A DNA stretch of 46,347 bases, from positions 1 to 46,347 of the forward strand of contig DVOS01000056.1 of assembly GCA_018713435.1 (NCBI GenBank). The letters are read 5' to 3'. The DNA comes from Candidatus Merdiplasma excrementigallinarum. GTDB taxonomy: Bacteria; Bacillota; Clostridia; Lachnospirales; Lachnospiraceae. A program made the position numbers and the translations under genes. The notes under the pieces were generated by a model. The model saw nothing but the letters and a program-made list of their open reading frames with translations. It did not search any database and was not told where the DNA came from. Positions 32,871 through 41,588 of the stretch are shown in pieces (the first letter of the stretch is position 1; every line of letters starts with the position of its first letter).

Positions 32871-34091
32871 ATGAACAACGAACTGTTCGAGGCATTAACA
32901 ATTCTTGAAAAAGAGAAGAACATCAGCAAGGATACGCTGCTGGAGGCGATTCGCCAGTCTCTGCTGCAGGCCTGCAAGAACCATTACGGCAAAAATGAGG
33001 TCAGCAACGTGGTGGTCAACATTGATCCGGACACCTGCGAGTTTGAAATCTACGCGGAAAAGACGGTGGTGGATAAGGTGGAGGACGATTTGACTCAGAT
33101 CAGTCTTACAGACGCCCGCATGAAAGATCCCAAATATGATCTGGGGGATGTGGTGCGGGTGGACATCCGTTCCAAGGAGTTCGGCCGTATTGCCACCCAG
33201 AATGCCAAGAACGTGATTTTGCAGAAAATCCGGGAGGAAGAGAGAAAATCCCTGTACAATCAGTACTACGAGAAGGAAAAAGATGTGGTGACCGGTATTG
33301 TACAGCGGTATGTTGGCAAGAATGTCAGTGTGAACCTGGGCAAGGTGGACGCCATGCTCAATGAGAATGAGATGATCAAAGGGGAGTCCTTCTATCCCAC
33401 CCAGCGCATTAAGGTATATGTGATGGAAGTAAAGGATACGCCCAAAGGCCCCCGCATCCTGGTTTCCAGAACCCATCCGGAGCTTGTAAAACGTCTCTTT
33501 GAAAATGAAGTGACGGAGGTGAAGGAAGGAATTGTGGAGATCCGCAGCATTGCCAGGGAGGCCGGCAGCAGAAGCAAGATGGCTGTATCCTCCAATGACC
33601 CCAACGTGGATCCGGTGGGCGCCTGCGTGGGAATGAACGGCGCCAGAGTCAACGCGGTGGTATCCGAGCTGGGCGGAGAGAAGATTGATATTATCAACTG
33701 GGATGATAACCCGGCTCTGCTGATTGAAAACGCCTTAAGTCCCGCCAAGGTTATTTATGTAATGGCGGATGACGATGAAAAAACCGCCAAGGTTGTGGTG
33801 CCGGACTACCAGCTGTCCCTGGCCATCGGCAAGGAAGGCCAGAACGCAAGGCTGGCAGCCAGACTTACCGGATTTAAGATTGATATCAAGAGCGAGACCC
33901 AGGCCAGAGAATCCGGAGATCTGCTGGAGTATGAAAGCGATTACTACCAGGACGAGGACGAATATTACGACGAGGACGGCTACGGCGAAGAGGGTTACGA
34001 TGAAGAAGGCGGCTATCAGGACGAGGAATATCCCCAGGATGAGGAGTATGCTTATTCTGAGGAGGATTTGACGGAGGACCGGCAGGAGTAA
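32871..34091 (+). CDS. nusA: Transcription termination/antitermination factor NusA
   Basis: Binds RNA polymerase and nascent RNA, and affects pausing, termination and antitermination. Domains in the 406-residue protein: N-terminal polymerase-binding region (about 1-125), S1 domain (about 135-200, [16 protein letters not shown]), and two KH domains (about 225-345, including [18 protein letters not shown] and [18 protein letters not shown]). The last 50 or so residues are a strongly acidic, Tyr-rich tail made of D/E-Y repeats, longer than in Bacillus. AAGGAGG lies about 10 bases upstream of the ATG. Third position in a conserved operon order with ylxR right after it. Confidence 0.97.
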   Translation: MNNELFEALTILEKEKNISKDTLLEAIRQSLLQACKNHYGKNEVSNVVVNIDPDTCEFEIYAEKTVVDKVEDDLTQISLTDARMKDPKYDLGDVVRVDIRSKEFGRIATQNAKNVILQKIREEERKSLYNQYYEKEKDVVTGIVQRYVGKNVSVNLGKVDAMLNENEMIKGESFYPTQRIKVYVMEVKDTPKGPRILVSRTHPELVKRLFENEVTEVKEGIVEIRSIAREAGSRSKMAVSSNDPNVDPVGACVGMNGARVNAVVSELGGEKIDIINWDDNPALLIENALSPAKVIYVMADDDEKTAKVVVPDYQLSLAIGKEGQNARLAARLTGFKIDIKSETQARESGDLLEYESDYYQDEDEYYDEDGYGEEGYDEEGGYQDEEYPQDEEYAYSEEDLTEDRQE

Positions 34092-34094
34092 GAC

Positions 34095-34373
34095 ATGGCC
34101 CAGGTAAAAAAAATCCCCCAGAGAAAATGCGTGGGATGTCAGGAAATGAAAAATAAAAAAGAACTGCTTCGGCTGCTTCGCACGGAGGAAGGAACGGTAG
34201 TTCTGGACACGACCGGGCGTAAAAACGGCAGAGGAGCCTATCTTTGCTATTCGAAAGAGTGCTTTGAGAAGGCGGTGAAGTCAAAAAGCCTGGAACGGGC
34301 TTTGAAAACGCCTATCTCGGCACAGACGTATGCGGATCTGAAAAAGGAGATTGATGCGATTGAAGGGAAATAG
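34095..34373 (+). CDS. ylxR: YlxR family RNA-binding protein (RNPM)
   Basis: A 92-residue basic protein of the DUF448/YlxR family, encoded next to nusA in nearly all Firmicutes; studies in related species link it to nucleic-acid binding and RNase P modulation. The core RKCVGCQEMKNKKELLRLLR and GRKNGRGAYLCYSKECFEKA is clear. It starts 3 bases after the nusA stop and overlaps the next gene. Confidence 0.93.
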   Translation: MAQVKKIPQRKCVGCQEMKNKKELLRLLRTEEGTVVLDTTGRKNGRGAYLCYSKECFEKAVKSKSLERALKTPISAQTYADLKKEIDAIEGK

Positions 34374-34683
34374 GGTTTTGTCCCTGCTGGGTCTGTCAAA
34401 AAAGGCCGGCAGACTGGTCAGCGGGGAATTTTCCACCGAGACAGCCGTGAAAACGGGCAAGGCCTGCCTGGTGCTGGTTTCCCGGGAAGCCTCGGAGAAT
34501 ACAAAGAAAAAATTCCGGAATATGTGCGATTACTACCAGGTTCCCATAGCCGTATACGGCGGCAAGGAGGAACTGGGGGGAAGCATCGGCCAGGAGTACC
34601 GGGCTTCTCTGGCGGTAACGGATCCGGGATTGGCCGGGGCAATCAGAAAGCAACTTGAAAATGAGGATGAGCGGAGGTCTTGA
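34354..34683 (+). CDS. ylxQ: L7Ae/YlxQ-family ribosomal-type protein
   Basis: An approximately 109-residue L7Ae/L30e/S12e/Gadd45-type RNA-binding protein, usually called YlxQ (RplGA), probably binding kink-turn RNA on or near the ribosome. Family features: [36 protein letters not shown] and the C-terminal helix. Its start overlaps the end of ylxR by 20 bases; TTG 34351 and ATG 34354 are both possible, with AAGGAG close by. infB begins just after it. Confidence 0.9.
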   Translation: MRLKGNRVLSLLGLSKKAGRLVSGEFSTETAVKTGKACLVLVSREASENTKKKFRNMCDYYQVPIAVYGGKEELGGSIGQEYRASLAVTDPGLAGAIRKQLENEDERRS

Positions 34684-34685
34684 GT

Positions 34686-37442
34686 ATGGGTAAAATGAGA
34701 GTGCATGAACTGGCGAAAGAGCTGGGAAAAGAAAATAAAGATATTCTGGAAGCGCTGGAGGGCCTGGGCGTTCAGGTTTCCAGCCATATGAGCACCGTGG
34801 ACGAAGAGGTGTGCGAAAAAATCAAAAAGAAATTTGAAAAGAAAGACGGGGCAAAAGAAGAGGGAAAACCGAAAAAGAAGAATATTATTCAGGTATTCCG
34901 CCCGCAGAACAGCAAGACCGGCATGGTCCGGCCGGGACAGCGGCCGGGAACGGCAAGACCCGGCGGTCCCAGACCCCAGGGAGGAGCCAAGGCTCCCGCA
35001 AAGGGAGGGGCGCCTGCCGGCCACAGTCCCGCAAGGAAACCGGAAGGTGCTGTGAAGCCCCAGGAAAAACCGGCTGCTTTGGCACAGCCTCAGCAGGAGC
35101 CGGTGAAGGTGCAGAAAAACGAGGAGGCCGCAAAGGTCCAGACCCGGCCGCAGACAGCTTCCTCCCATCCCCAGGGACAGGGACAAAACAGGCCTTCCCA
35201 GGCCGGAACCGGCGCAAGGCCCCAGGGCCAGGGCAGACCCCAGGGAGCAGCTCCCAGAGGAAACGCTCAGAATCAGGAGAGAGGACAGGGCAGACCCCAG
35301 GGTGAGAGAGGCCGTTTTTCAGGCGCGAGAGATACAAGAGACGGAGGCAGGAACGCCGGAGGAAGAGGCGAGGGCCGTCCCCAGGGCGGCAGAGGGGACA
35401 GACCCCAGGGCGAGAGAGGCTTCCAGGGAAGAGGACAGGGCAGCAGAATGCCCGGCATTCCCAAGCCTGCCATGGACGCAAAGCCCATGGAAAAAGAAGG
35501 CCGGGTAAAGAATGAACGGGGCAGCCGGAACGACCGGCGCAATGAGAAGCCGGAGAGAGGCGACAGACTGGACCGCATGGAGAGAAACAGCGGCAAGGGC
35601 GGCCAGAAGAATCTTGGCAAAAACAAAAACCAGAATAAGAATGCCAAGCCGGCTGCGGCTCCCAAGCCTGTGGAGAAGCAGGAAGATGTCATCAAGACGC
35701 TGGTACTCCCCGAGACCATGACCATCAAGGAGCTGGCTGACCGCATGAAAGTGCAGCCGGCGGCTATCGTGAAAAAACTGTTCCTGCAGGGAACCATGGT
35801 AACGGTCAACCAGGAGGTTGATTTTGATACAGCGGAAGAGATCGCGCTGGAATATAACTTTATCTGCGAAAAGGAAGAAAAGGTAGACGTGCTGGAGGAG
35901 CTTCTGAAAGATGTGGAAGATCCGGAGGATACCCTGGTTCCCCGTCCGCCTGTGGTGTGCGTGATGGGTCACGTAGACCATGGAAAGACGTCTCTGCTGG
36001 ACGCCATCCGGAATACCCATGTGATCGACCGGGAGGCCGGCGGCATTACCCAGCATATCGGCGCTTCCGTAGTGACCTGCAACGGACAGAAGATCACCTT
36101 CCTGGATACCCCGGGCCACGAAGCCTTTACGGCTATGCGGATGCGGGGCGCCAACTCCACGGATATCGCCATTCTGGTGGTGGCGGCGGATGACGGCGTG
36201 ATGCCCCAGACGGTGGAGGCCATCAACCACGCGAAGGCGGCCGGAATTGAAATTATTGTCGCGGTAAACAAAATTGATAAGCCCAGCGCCAATGTGGAAC
36301 GGGTAAAGCAGGAAATGACCGAGTACGGCCTGATCCCCGAGGACTGGGGCGGAAGCACGATCTTTGTTCCGGTTTCCGCTCATACCCATGAAGGCATCGA
36401 CAATCTGCTGGAGATGATTCTGCTTACAGCCGAAGTGCTGGAGCTGAAAGCAAACCCGGCAAGAAGAGCCAGAGGTCTGGTGATTGAGGCCCAGCTGGAT
36501 AAGGGCAGAGGACCGGTGGCCACGGTGCTGGTACAGAAAGGAACGCTCCATGTGGGCGATCCCATCTGCGCGGGAGCCTGTCACGGCAAAGTGAGAGCCA
36601 TGATGGATGACAAGGGACGCAGAGTGAAGGAAGCAGGGCCCTCCATGCCTGTGGAGATCCTGGGCTTCTCAGATGTGCCCGGCGCAGGCGAGATCTTTAT
36701 CTCTCCCGAGACAGAAAAAGAGGCCAGAAGCTTTTCCGAGACCTTTATCAGCGAAGGCAGAGAGAAACTTCTGGAGGATACGAAGATCCGGATGTCCCTG
36801 GACGATCTGTTTACCCAGATTCAGGCGGGCAATCTGAAAGAGCTGAACCTGATTGTAAAAGCGGATGTGCAGGGTTCCGTGGAGGCGGTGAAGCAGAGCC
36901 TTCTCAAGCTTTCCAATGAAGAAGTGGTTGTAAAAGTGATCCATGCCGGCGTTGGCGCGATCAACGAATCCGACGTGATTCTGGCCTCCGCCTCCAGCGC
37001 GATTATCATAGGCTTTAACGTCCGTCCGGATGCCATGGCGAAATCCACCGCGGAGCGTGAGGGCGTGGATGTACGTCTCTACCGGGTGATCTACGACGCC
37101 ATAGCGGATATTGAGGCGGCCATGAAGGGTATGCTGGATCCCGTCTTTGAGGAGAAGGTGATCGGCCATGCGGAGGTGCGCCAGATCTTCAAGGCCTCCG
37201 GCGTGGGAACCATTGCCGGTTCCTATGTGCTGGACGGTGTGTTCCAGAGAGGCTGCTCCGCCCGGATCTACAGGGATGACGCCAAGATTTTCGAGGGATC
37301 GCTGGCTTCCCTGAGACGTTTCAAGGATGATGTGAAGGAAGTAAAGGCCGGCTATGAGTGCGGATTTGTCTTTGAGAAATTCAACGATATCAAAGAGGGC
37401 GACCAGGTAGAGGCCTATGTGATGGTGGAAGTACCGAGATAG
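34686..37442 (+). CDS. infB: Translation initiation factor IF-2
   Basis: GTPase that brings initiator tRNA to the 30S subunit and promotes subunit joining. The protein is about 918 residues. An IF2-N motif (about 1-55, [20 protein letters not shown]) is followed by a long Gly/Arg/Gln/Pro-rich linker (about 70-325), a second IF2-N region (about 345-395), and the GTPase domain with [16 protein letters not shown] and NKID. Domains II, III and IV complete it. I chose ATG 34686 with GGAGG 8 bases upstream; the TTG at 34680 overlaps the previous stop codon and fits less well. Confidence 0.97.
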   Translation: MGKMRVHELAKELGKENKDILEALEGLGVQVSSHMSTVDEEVCEKIKKKFEKKDGAKEEGKPKKKNIIQVFRPQNSKTGMVRPGQRPGTARPGGPRPQGGAKAPAKGGAPAGHSPARKPEGAVKPQEKPAALAQPQQEPVKVQKNEEAAKVQTRPQTASSHPQGQGQNRPSQAGTGARPQGQGRPQGAAPRGNAQNQERGQGRPQGERGRFSGARDTRDGGRNAGGRGEGRPQGGRGDRPQGERGFQGRGQGSRMPGIPKPAMDAKPMEKEGRVKNERGSRNDRRNEKPERGDRLDRMERNSGKGGQKNLGKNKNQNKNAKPAAAPKPVEKQEDVIKTLVLPETMTIKELADRMKVQPAAIVKKLFLQGTMVTVNQEVDFDTAEEIALEYNFICEKEEKVDVLEELLKDVEDPEDTLVPRPPVVCVMGHVDHGKTSLLDAIRNTHVIDREAGGITQHIGASVVTCNGQKITFLDTPGHEAFTAMRMRGANSTDIAILVVAADDGVMPQTVEAINHAKAAGIEIIVAVNKIDKPSANVERVKQEMTEYGLIPEDWGGSTIFVPVSAHTHEGIDNLLEMILLTAEVLELKANPARRARGLVIEAQLDKGRGPVATVLVQKGTLHVGDPICAGACHGKVRAMMDDKGRRVKEAGPSMPVEILGFSDVPGAGEIFISPETEKEARSFSETFISEGREKLLEDTKIRMSLDDLFTQIQAGNLKELNLIVKADVQGSVEAVKQSLLKLSNEEVVVKVIHAGVGAINESDVILASASSAIIIGFNVRPDAMAKSTAEREGVDVRLYRVIYDAIADIEAAMKGMLDPVFEEKVIGHAEVRQIFKASGVGTIAGSYVLDGVFQRGCSARIYRDDAKIFEGSLASLRRFKDDVKEVKAGYECGFVFEKFNDIKEGDQVEAYVMVEVPR

Positions 37443-37457
37443 GGGCTGATTGTTTAT

Positions 37458-37844
37458 ATGAGAAAAAACAGCATTAAGAATACCAGAGTCAATGGGGAAG
37501 TGATGAAGGAACTGTCCATGATTATCCATAACGGAATCAAGGATCCCCGGATTCACCCCATGACATCGGTGACGGCAGTGGAGGTGGCGCCTGACCTGAA
37601 GACATGCAAGGCGTACATCAGCGTCCTGGGGGATGAGGAAGCCCAGAAAAATACGCTGGCCGGTCTTCGCAGCGCGGAAGGGTATATCCGCAGAGAGCTG
37701 GCCAGAACGGTAAATCTGCGCAATACCCCCCAGATCCGGTTTATTCTGGATCAGTCCATTGCCTATGGAGTCAGCATGTCGAAACTGATCGACGATGTGG
37801 TAAAGGATTTGGATGACGAAGAAAGGGAAGATGTGCATGATTAA
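37458..37844 (+). CDS. rbfA: Ribosome-binding factor A
   Basis: A 128-residue KH-type protein that helps mature the 30S subunit and 16S rRNA 5' end. Family features: the N-terminal RVNGEVMKELSMIIHNGIKDPR, MTSVTAVEVAPDLKTCKAYISV, and the C-terminal IRFILDQSIAYGVSMSKLID. It lies 15 bases after infB and overlaps nrnA by 8 bases, so it is part of the same operon. Confidence 0.96.
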   Translation: MRKNSIKNTRVNGEVMKELSMIIHNGIKDPRIHPMTSVTAVEVAPDLKTCKAYISVLGDEEAQKNTLAGLRSAEGYIRRELARTVNLRNTPQIRFILDQSIAYGVSMSKLIDDVVKDLDDEEREDVHD

Positions 37845-38799
37845 TTTGACAGAGGAGCTCCAGGGCGCGAAACAGGTGGCCATCGCCGGACATGTGCGTC
37901 CGGATGGCGACTGCGTGGGAGCCTGCATCGGACTGAGCCTGTATCTGCGGGAATATTTTCCCCAGCTTCAGGTTACCGTGTACCTGGGAGACTTTCAGGA
38001 TTCCTTCCGCTTCCTGAAGGGAACGGATCAGGTTACCGACGACTGTACCGGGAGCCGGGAATACGATGTGTTTTTCGCTCTGGACTGCGGCGATACCAAG
38101 AGGCTGGGAGACGCTGTCAGATATTTTGACACGGCGAAAAAAACAGTCTGCATTGATCACCACGTAAGCAACGGTTCCTTTGCGGATGTCAATTATGTGG
38201 AGCCGGAAGCCAGTTCCACCTGCGAGCTGGTCTGCCAGATTCTGGAAGAAGATAAAATTACAAAAGAGATGGCGGAAGCGCTGTATATGGGGATGGCCCA
38301 TGATACGGGACTGTTCACCTATTCCTGCACCTCCAGCCGTACCATGCGGACAGCCGGTATGCTGATGGATAAGGGAATTGACTTTACGGACATTGTGGAC
38401 CGCACGTATGTCCAGAAAACCTATCTGCAGAATCAGATACTGGGAAGAGCGCTCCTGGAGAGCATCACCATGCTGGACGGGAAGATTATTTTCAGCGCCA
38501 TCCGGCAGAAGGATATGGCCTTCTACGGAGTGGAGCCCAAGGACCTGGATGGTATCGTACAGCAGCTGCGCAGCACCAGGGGAGTGGAGGGGGCTATTTT
38601 CCTCTACCAGACCGGACCCCAGGAATTTAAAGTGAGTATGCGGTCCAACGGAAAGATCGATGTGAGCGTAATCGCCTGCTATTTCGGCGGCGGCGGCCAT
38701 AAAAAGGCGGCGGGCTGCACCATGCAGGGAACCGTTTACGATGTCATCAACAACGTAGTAAAGCATATGGATAAACAGCTGAGGCAGGAGGAACCGTGA
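37837..38799 (+). CDS. nrnA: DHH/DHHA1 phosphoesterase, NrnA-like
   Basis: Bifunctional-type DHH phosphoesterase related to B. subtilis NrnA, which degrades nanoRNA and dephosphorylates pAp. The 320-residue form begins MINLTEELQGAKQVAIAGHVRPDGDCVG. The DHH motif is IDHHVSNGSF, the DHHA1 domain at the C-terminus has FGGGGHKKAAGC. A longer frame opens at 37813, but GGG at a good distance supports the ATG at 37837, which overlaps the rbfA stop. It sits in its usual place between rbfA and truB. Confidence 0.92.
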   Translation: MINLTEELQGAKQVAIAGHVRPDGDCVGACIGLSLYLREYFPQLQVTVYLGDFQDSFRFLKGTDQVTDDCTGSREYDVFFALDCGDTKRLGDAVRYFDTAKKTVCIDHHVSNGSFADVNYVEPEASSTCELVCQILEEDKITKEMAEALYMGMAHDTGLFTYSCTSSRTMRTAGMLMDKGIDFTDIVDRTYVQKTYLQNQILGRALLESITMLDGKIIFSAIRQKDMAFYGVEPKDLDGIVQQLRSTRGVEGAIFLYQTGPQEFKVSMRSNGKIDVSVIACYFGGGGHKKAAGCTMQGTVYDVINNVVKHMDKQLRQEEP

Positions 38800-39698
38800 T
38801 CTCCGGAGTGATAAACGTTTATAAAGAAAAGGGATATACAAGCCATGATGTGGTGGCCAGACTGAGAGGGATTCTGAAGCAGAAAAAAATCGGCCATACG
38901 GGGACGCTGGATCCGGAGGCCGAGGGAGTTCTTCCCGTCTGCCTGGGATCCGGCACAAAACTGTGCGATATGCTGACCGACACGGGGAAAACCTATGAGG
39001 CGGTTCTGCTGCTGGGCCAGTCCACAGACACTCAGGACACCACAGGAACCGTACTGCGGACCTGTCCCGTCAATGCGGATGAAAAACAGGTCAGAGAGTG
39101 CCTGGCTGGTTTTGTGGGCCCCTACCTGCAGGTGCCCCCCATGTATTCCGCGCTGAAGGTAAACGGAAAAAAGCTGTATGAGCTGGCAAGGGCCGGGATA
39201 GAGGTGGAGCGAAAGCCAAGACCGGTACAGATTTACGGAATTGAAATCCGCAGGGTGAATCTTCCGGAGGTGTTTTTCTCGGTGGACTGTTCCAAGGGAA
39301 CCTACATCCGCACTTTATGCAGCGACGCGGGAGACCGGCTGGGATGCGGCGGCTGCATGAAAAGCCTGAAGCGGACCAGAACCGGCATATTTGAGGAAAA
39401 AGACAGCCTTAAGCTGGATGAGATAGAAGCACTCTGCCGGGAGGGACGGATCCGGGAGGCTGTGCGCCCGGTGGATACACTGTTCCCGGATGCGGCAGCC
39501 CTTTGCGTGCGCCCGGAATTTGAGAAGCTGCTGCTCAACGGCAATCCTTTAAGGCCCCGGCAGTTCCTGGAGGAGCCAGGGCCCGGGGATGCCGGAGCTG
39601 TGAGAGTCTATACGGCTGACCATATATTCCGGGGGCTTTACCGGTGGGACGGAGACAGAAAGGTTTTCGTGCCGGAAAAAATGTTTTTGGAGACATGA
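38796..39698 (+). CDS. truB: tRNA pseudouridine(55) synthase
   Basis: Converts uridine 55 of the T-loop to pseudouridine in almost all tRNAs. The 300-residue protein contains the catalytic Asp in GHTGTLDPEAEGVLP, the YKEKGYTSHDVV segment and the VDCSKGTYIRTLCSD motif. It starts with GTG, overlapping the nrnA stop codon by 4 bases, with AGGAGG 5 bases upstream. The C-terminal PUA-like region is present. Confidence 0.96.
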   Translation: MISGVINVYKEKGYTSHDVVARLRGILKQKKIGHTGTLDPEAEGVLPVCLGSGTKLCDMLTDTGKTYEAVLLLGQSTDTQDTTGTVLRTCPVNADEKQVRECLAGFVGPYLQVPPMYSALKVNGKKLYELARAGIEVERKPRPVQIYGIEIRRVNLPEVFFSVDCSKGTYIRTLCSDAGDRLGCGGCMKSLKRTRTGIFEEKDSLKLDEIEALCREGRIREAVRPVDTLFPDAAALCVRPEFEKLLLNGNPLRPRQFLEEPGPGDAGAVRVYTADHIFRGLYRWDGDRKVFVPEKMFLET

Positions 39699-39699
39699 G

Positions 39700-40593
39700 A
39701 TGGAGGTTTTTCAGGGAACAACAGATTTTTATACAGACGGACCCGCTGCGGTTACCCTCGGGAAGTTTGACGGCGTGCACCTGGGACATCAGAAGCTGAT
39801 CCGCCGCATCAGACAGATGGAGCGGGACGGGATGCGAAGCGTGGTGTTCGCGCTGAACGCCAGGACCGGGCCGATGCTTCTTACCATGGATGAACAGAAG
39901 GACGCCGCGGAGCGGATGGGGGTTTCCTGTCTGATCCAGTGCCCCTTTGTACCTGCGATTTCCGGCATGTCGCCGGAACATTTCGCGGAGCAGATCCTGG
40001 TAAAGCGCCTCCATGCCGGATACATTGCCGTAGGACGGGATTTCCGGTTCGGCTACCGGCGTGAGGGGGACGCTTCCATGCTGAAAGAACTGGGGAAGCA
40101 GCACGGCTTCCGGGTGGAAGTGGTGGAAAAGGAAAAGTACGGCGACCGGGATATCAGCAGTACCTTTGTAAGAGAAGCGGTGGGACAGGGCAAAATGGAA
40201 CTGGCGGCTAAGCTGCTGGGCCGTCCGTTTTCGGTAAAAGGCGTGGTCATGCACGGCCGCCGGATCGGAAGAACCCTGGGGATGCCTACCGTAAATCTGA
40301 TTCCGCCGGAGGAAAAGATTCTTCCCCCCAACGGGGTATATGCTTCCAGAACCGTGATAGAGGGACAGGTTTACCAGGGTGTTACCAATATCGGCTACAA
40401 GCCCACGGTGGGAGAAAACTTCCGGGGAGTGGAAACCTATCTCTTTGATGTGGATGAGGATCTGTACGGAAAGGAAATTGTTACGCAGCTGTGCCGTTTT
40501 CAGCGGCCGGAACAGAAATTTCCCTCTCTGGAGCTGCTGAAGGAGCAGATGCACCGGGATATTTCCTCGGGAAAGGAGTATTTTCTTGGATAA
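39700..40593 (+). CDS. ribF: Bifunctional riboflavin kinase/FAD synthetase
   Basis: Makes FMN from riboflavin and then FAD from FMN. The 297-residue protein has an N-terminal FAD synthetase (nucleotidyltransferase) domain with GKFDGVHLGHQKLI and ISSTFVREAV, and a C-terminal riboflavin kinase domain with GRRIGRTLGMPTVNL and the GVYASRTVI stretch. It starts one base after the truB stop and overlaps the next small gene by 8 bases. Confidence 0.96.
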   Translation: MEVFQGTTDFYTDGPAAVTLGKFDGVHLGHQKLIRRIRQMERDGMRSVVFALNARTGPMLLTMDEQKDAAERMGVSCLIQCPFVPAISGMSPEHFAEQILVKRLHAGYIAVGRDFRFGYRREGDASMLKELGKQHGFRVEVVEKEKYGDRDISSTFVREAVGQGKMELAAKLLGRPFSVKGVVMHGRRIGRTLGMPTVNLIPPEEKILPPNGVYASRTVIEGQVYQGVTNIGYKPTVGENFRGVETYLFDVDEDLYGKEIVTQLCRFQRPEQKFPSLELLKEQMHRDISSGKEYFLG

Positions 40594-41023
40594 GAGTTTG
40601 TGGACAGCCAGTCTGCTGCTGGTCATTGCGGGACTTCTGTCTTTAGCCGGCGGGGTTGCCGGGAAAATCTATCAGAATTATAAAGAAGCGGGAAAAGGCA
40701 GGGTGACGGCCCGGGTGGTGGATCTGGTTCTGAAAGAGACAGAGAACGCGGATCCGGGCTTTGCCTATAAAAACTGCTATTATCCGGTGTTTGAATATTA
40801 CGCCGGCGGGCAGCTGTATAAGATCACCCATCCGAAAGGTTCTTATCCCAGCGCTTTTCGCATCAACCAGAATGTCCGGCTGACCTATGAGAAAAATGAT
40901 CCGTCCCGGTACGAGATAGACAGGAATTATTTCCGGGAAATGCTGCCTGCCGCTCTCTATGGAGCCGGCGTAGCGTTCCTGTGCGCAGCTTTTTTTCTCT
41001 TTGTGCTGTTTGCCCGGCGTTGA
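40586..41023 (+). CDS. DUF3592-like membrane protein, function unknown
   Basis: A 145-residue protein with a membrane segment at each end (about residues 5-27 and 120-142) and an extracytoplasmic or cytoplasmic beta-rich domain between them (GRVTARVVDLVLKETEN, YYPVFEYYAGG, RINQNVRLTYEKNDPSRYEI). This layout matches DUF3592. It starts with TTG at 40586, overlapping ribF. The role is unknown. Its end lies just before the rpsO promoter. Confidence 0.75.
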   Translation: MDKSLWTASLLLVIAGLLSLAGGVAGKIYQNYKEAGKGRVTARVVDLVLKETENADPGFAYKNCYYPVFEYYAGGQLYKITHPKGSYPSAFRINQNVRLTYEKNDPSRYEIDRNYFREMLPAALYGAGVAFLCAAFFLFVLFARR

Positions 41024-41026
41024 CGC

Positions 41027-41055
41027 TTGACGAATTTACAGGGTTATGCTATAGT
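41027..41055 (+). promoter_or_regulatory. rpsO promoter
   Basis: TTGACG (41027-41032), 17-base spacer and TATAGT (41050-41055), a good sigma-A promoter 4 bases after the preceding gene. Confidence 0.8.
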
Positions 41056-41061
41056 TGGTGA

Positions 41062-41145
41062 GTATGAAATTAGCCGGTACTCAGGAATTTGGAGGACTCC
41101 GACCGTTCCTTGGTGCCAGGCGGTGAAAAAACAGGAGGAAAAACT
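41062..41145 (+). promoter_or_regulatory. Structured rpsO leader, candidate S15 autoregulatory site
   Basis: The 84-base leader contains nested pairing: CGGT/ACCG (41075-41105) and GGAG/CTCC (41091-41100), with AGGAA (41083-41087) able to pair with TTCCT (41106-41110) as an alternative. Ribosomal protein S15 represses its own mRNA through such leaders in many bacteria; here this is inference from position and fold. Confidence 0.5.
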
Positions 41146-41412
41146 ATGATTTCAAAGGAAAAGAAACAGGCAATTATCGCAGAGTATGCCAGAAAACCCG
41201 GCGACACCGGTTCACCCGAGGTTCAGATCGCGGTTCTGACCGCCAGAATCCAGGAGCTGACAGAGCATCTGCAGAATAACCCCAAGGATCATCATTCAAG
41301 AAGAGGTCTTCTGAAAATGGTAGGTCAGAGAAGAGGACTGCTGGCTTATTTAAAGAAAACTGATATTGAGGGATACCGTGCTTTGATTGCAAAACTTGGA
41401 ATCAGAAAATAA
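41146..41412 (+). CDS. rpsO: 30S ribosomal protein S15
   Basis: An 88-residue ribosomal protein that binds 16S rRNA early in 30S assembly. The family stretch [17 protein letters not shown] and the [18 protein letters not shown] segment are clear. I chose ATG 41146, preceded by AGGAGG; the frame is open 57 bases upstream but there it covers the leader. A strong terminator follows. Confidence 0.97.
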   Translation: MISKEKKQAIIAEYARKPGDTGSPEVQIAVLTARIQELTEHLQNNPKDHHSRRGLLKMVGQRRGLLAYLKKTDIEGYRALIAKLGIRK

Positions 41413-41421
41413 TTCAGATGG

Positions 41422-41449
41422 AAAGGGCGGGATATTTCCGCCCTTTTTT
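41422..41449 (+). terminator. rpsO terminator
   Basis: AAAGGGCGG (41422-41430) pairs with CCGCCCTTT (41438-41446), and the run of T continues to 41449. Confidence 0.92.
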
Positions 41450-41504
41450 ATCGCGAACAAGGAAAAGCAACCCGTCAACCGGCGAAATCGGATGCGCCGA
41501 GACC

Positions 41505-41576
41505 ACTGAAAAGCTGATTTTCCTGAAAGTAAGTTTTTCAGTTGTTTCGGAAGAAGATTTCGTCTTTTATACGAAA
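41505..41576 (+). promoter_or_regulatory. Leader hairpins before pnp
   Basis: CTGAAAA pairs with TTTTCAG at about 41505-41542, and TTTCGT (41558-41563) pairs with ACGAAA (41571-41576) just before the ribosome binding site. The second hairpin could limit ribosome access. In E. coli, pnp is controlled through leader hairpin processing; a similar role here is inference. Confidence 0.4.
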
Positions 41577-41588
41577 AGGAGAAAGAAT

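Noticed and set aside
35240-35460. Repeated DNA in infB considered as a CRISPR or tandem-repeat array.
   Set aside because: Repeats are in frame, irregular in spacing and encode the IF-2 linker; no spacers of constant length.
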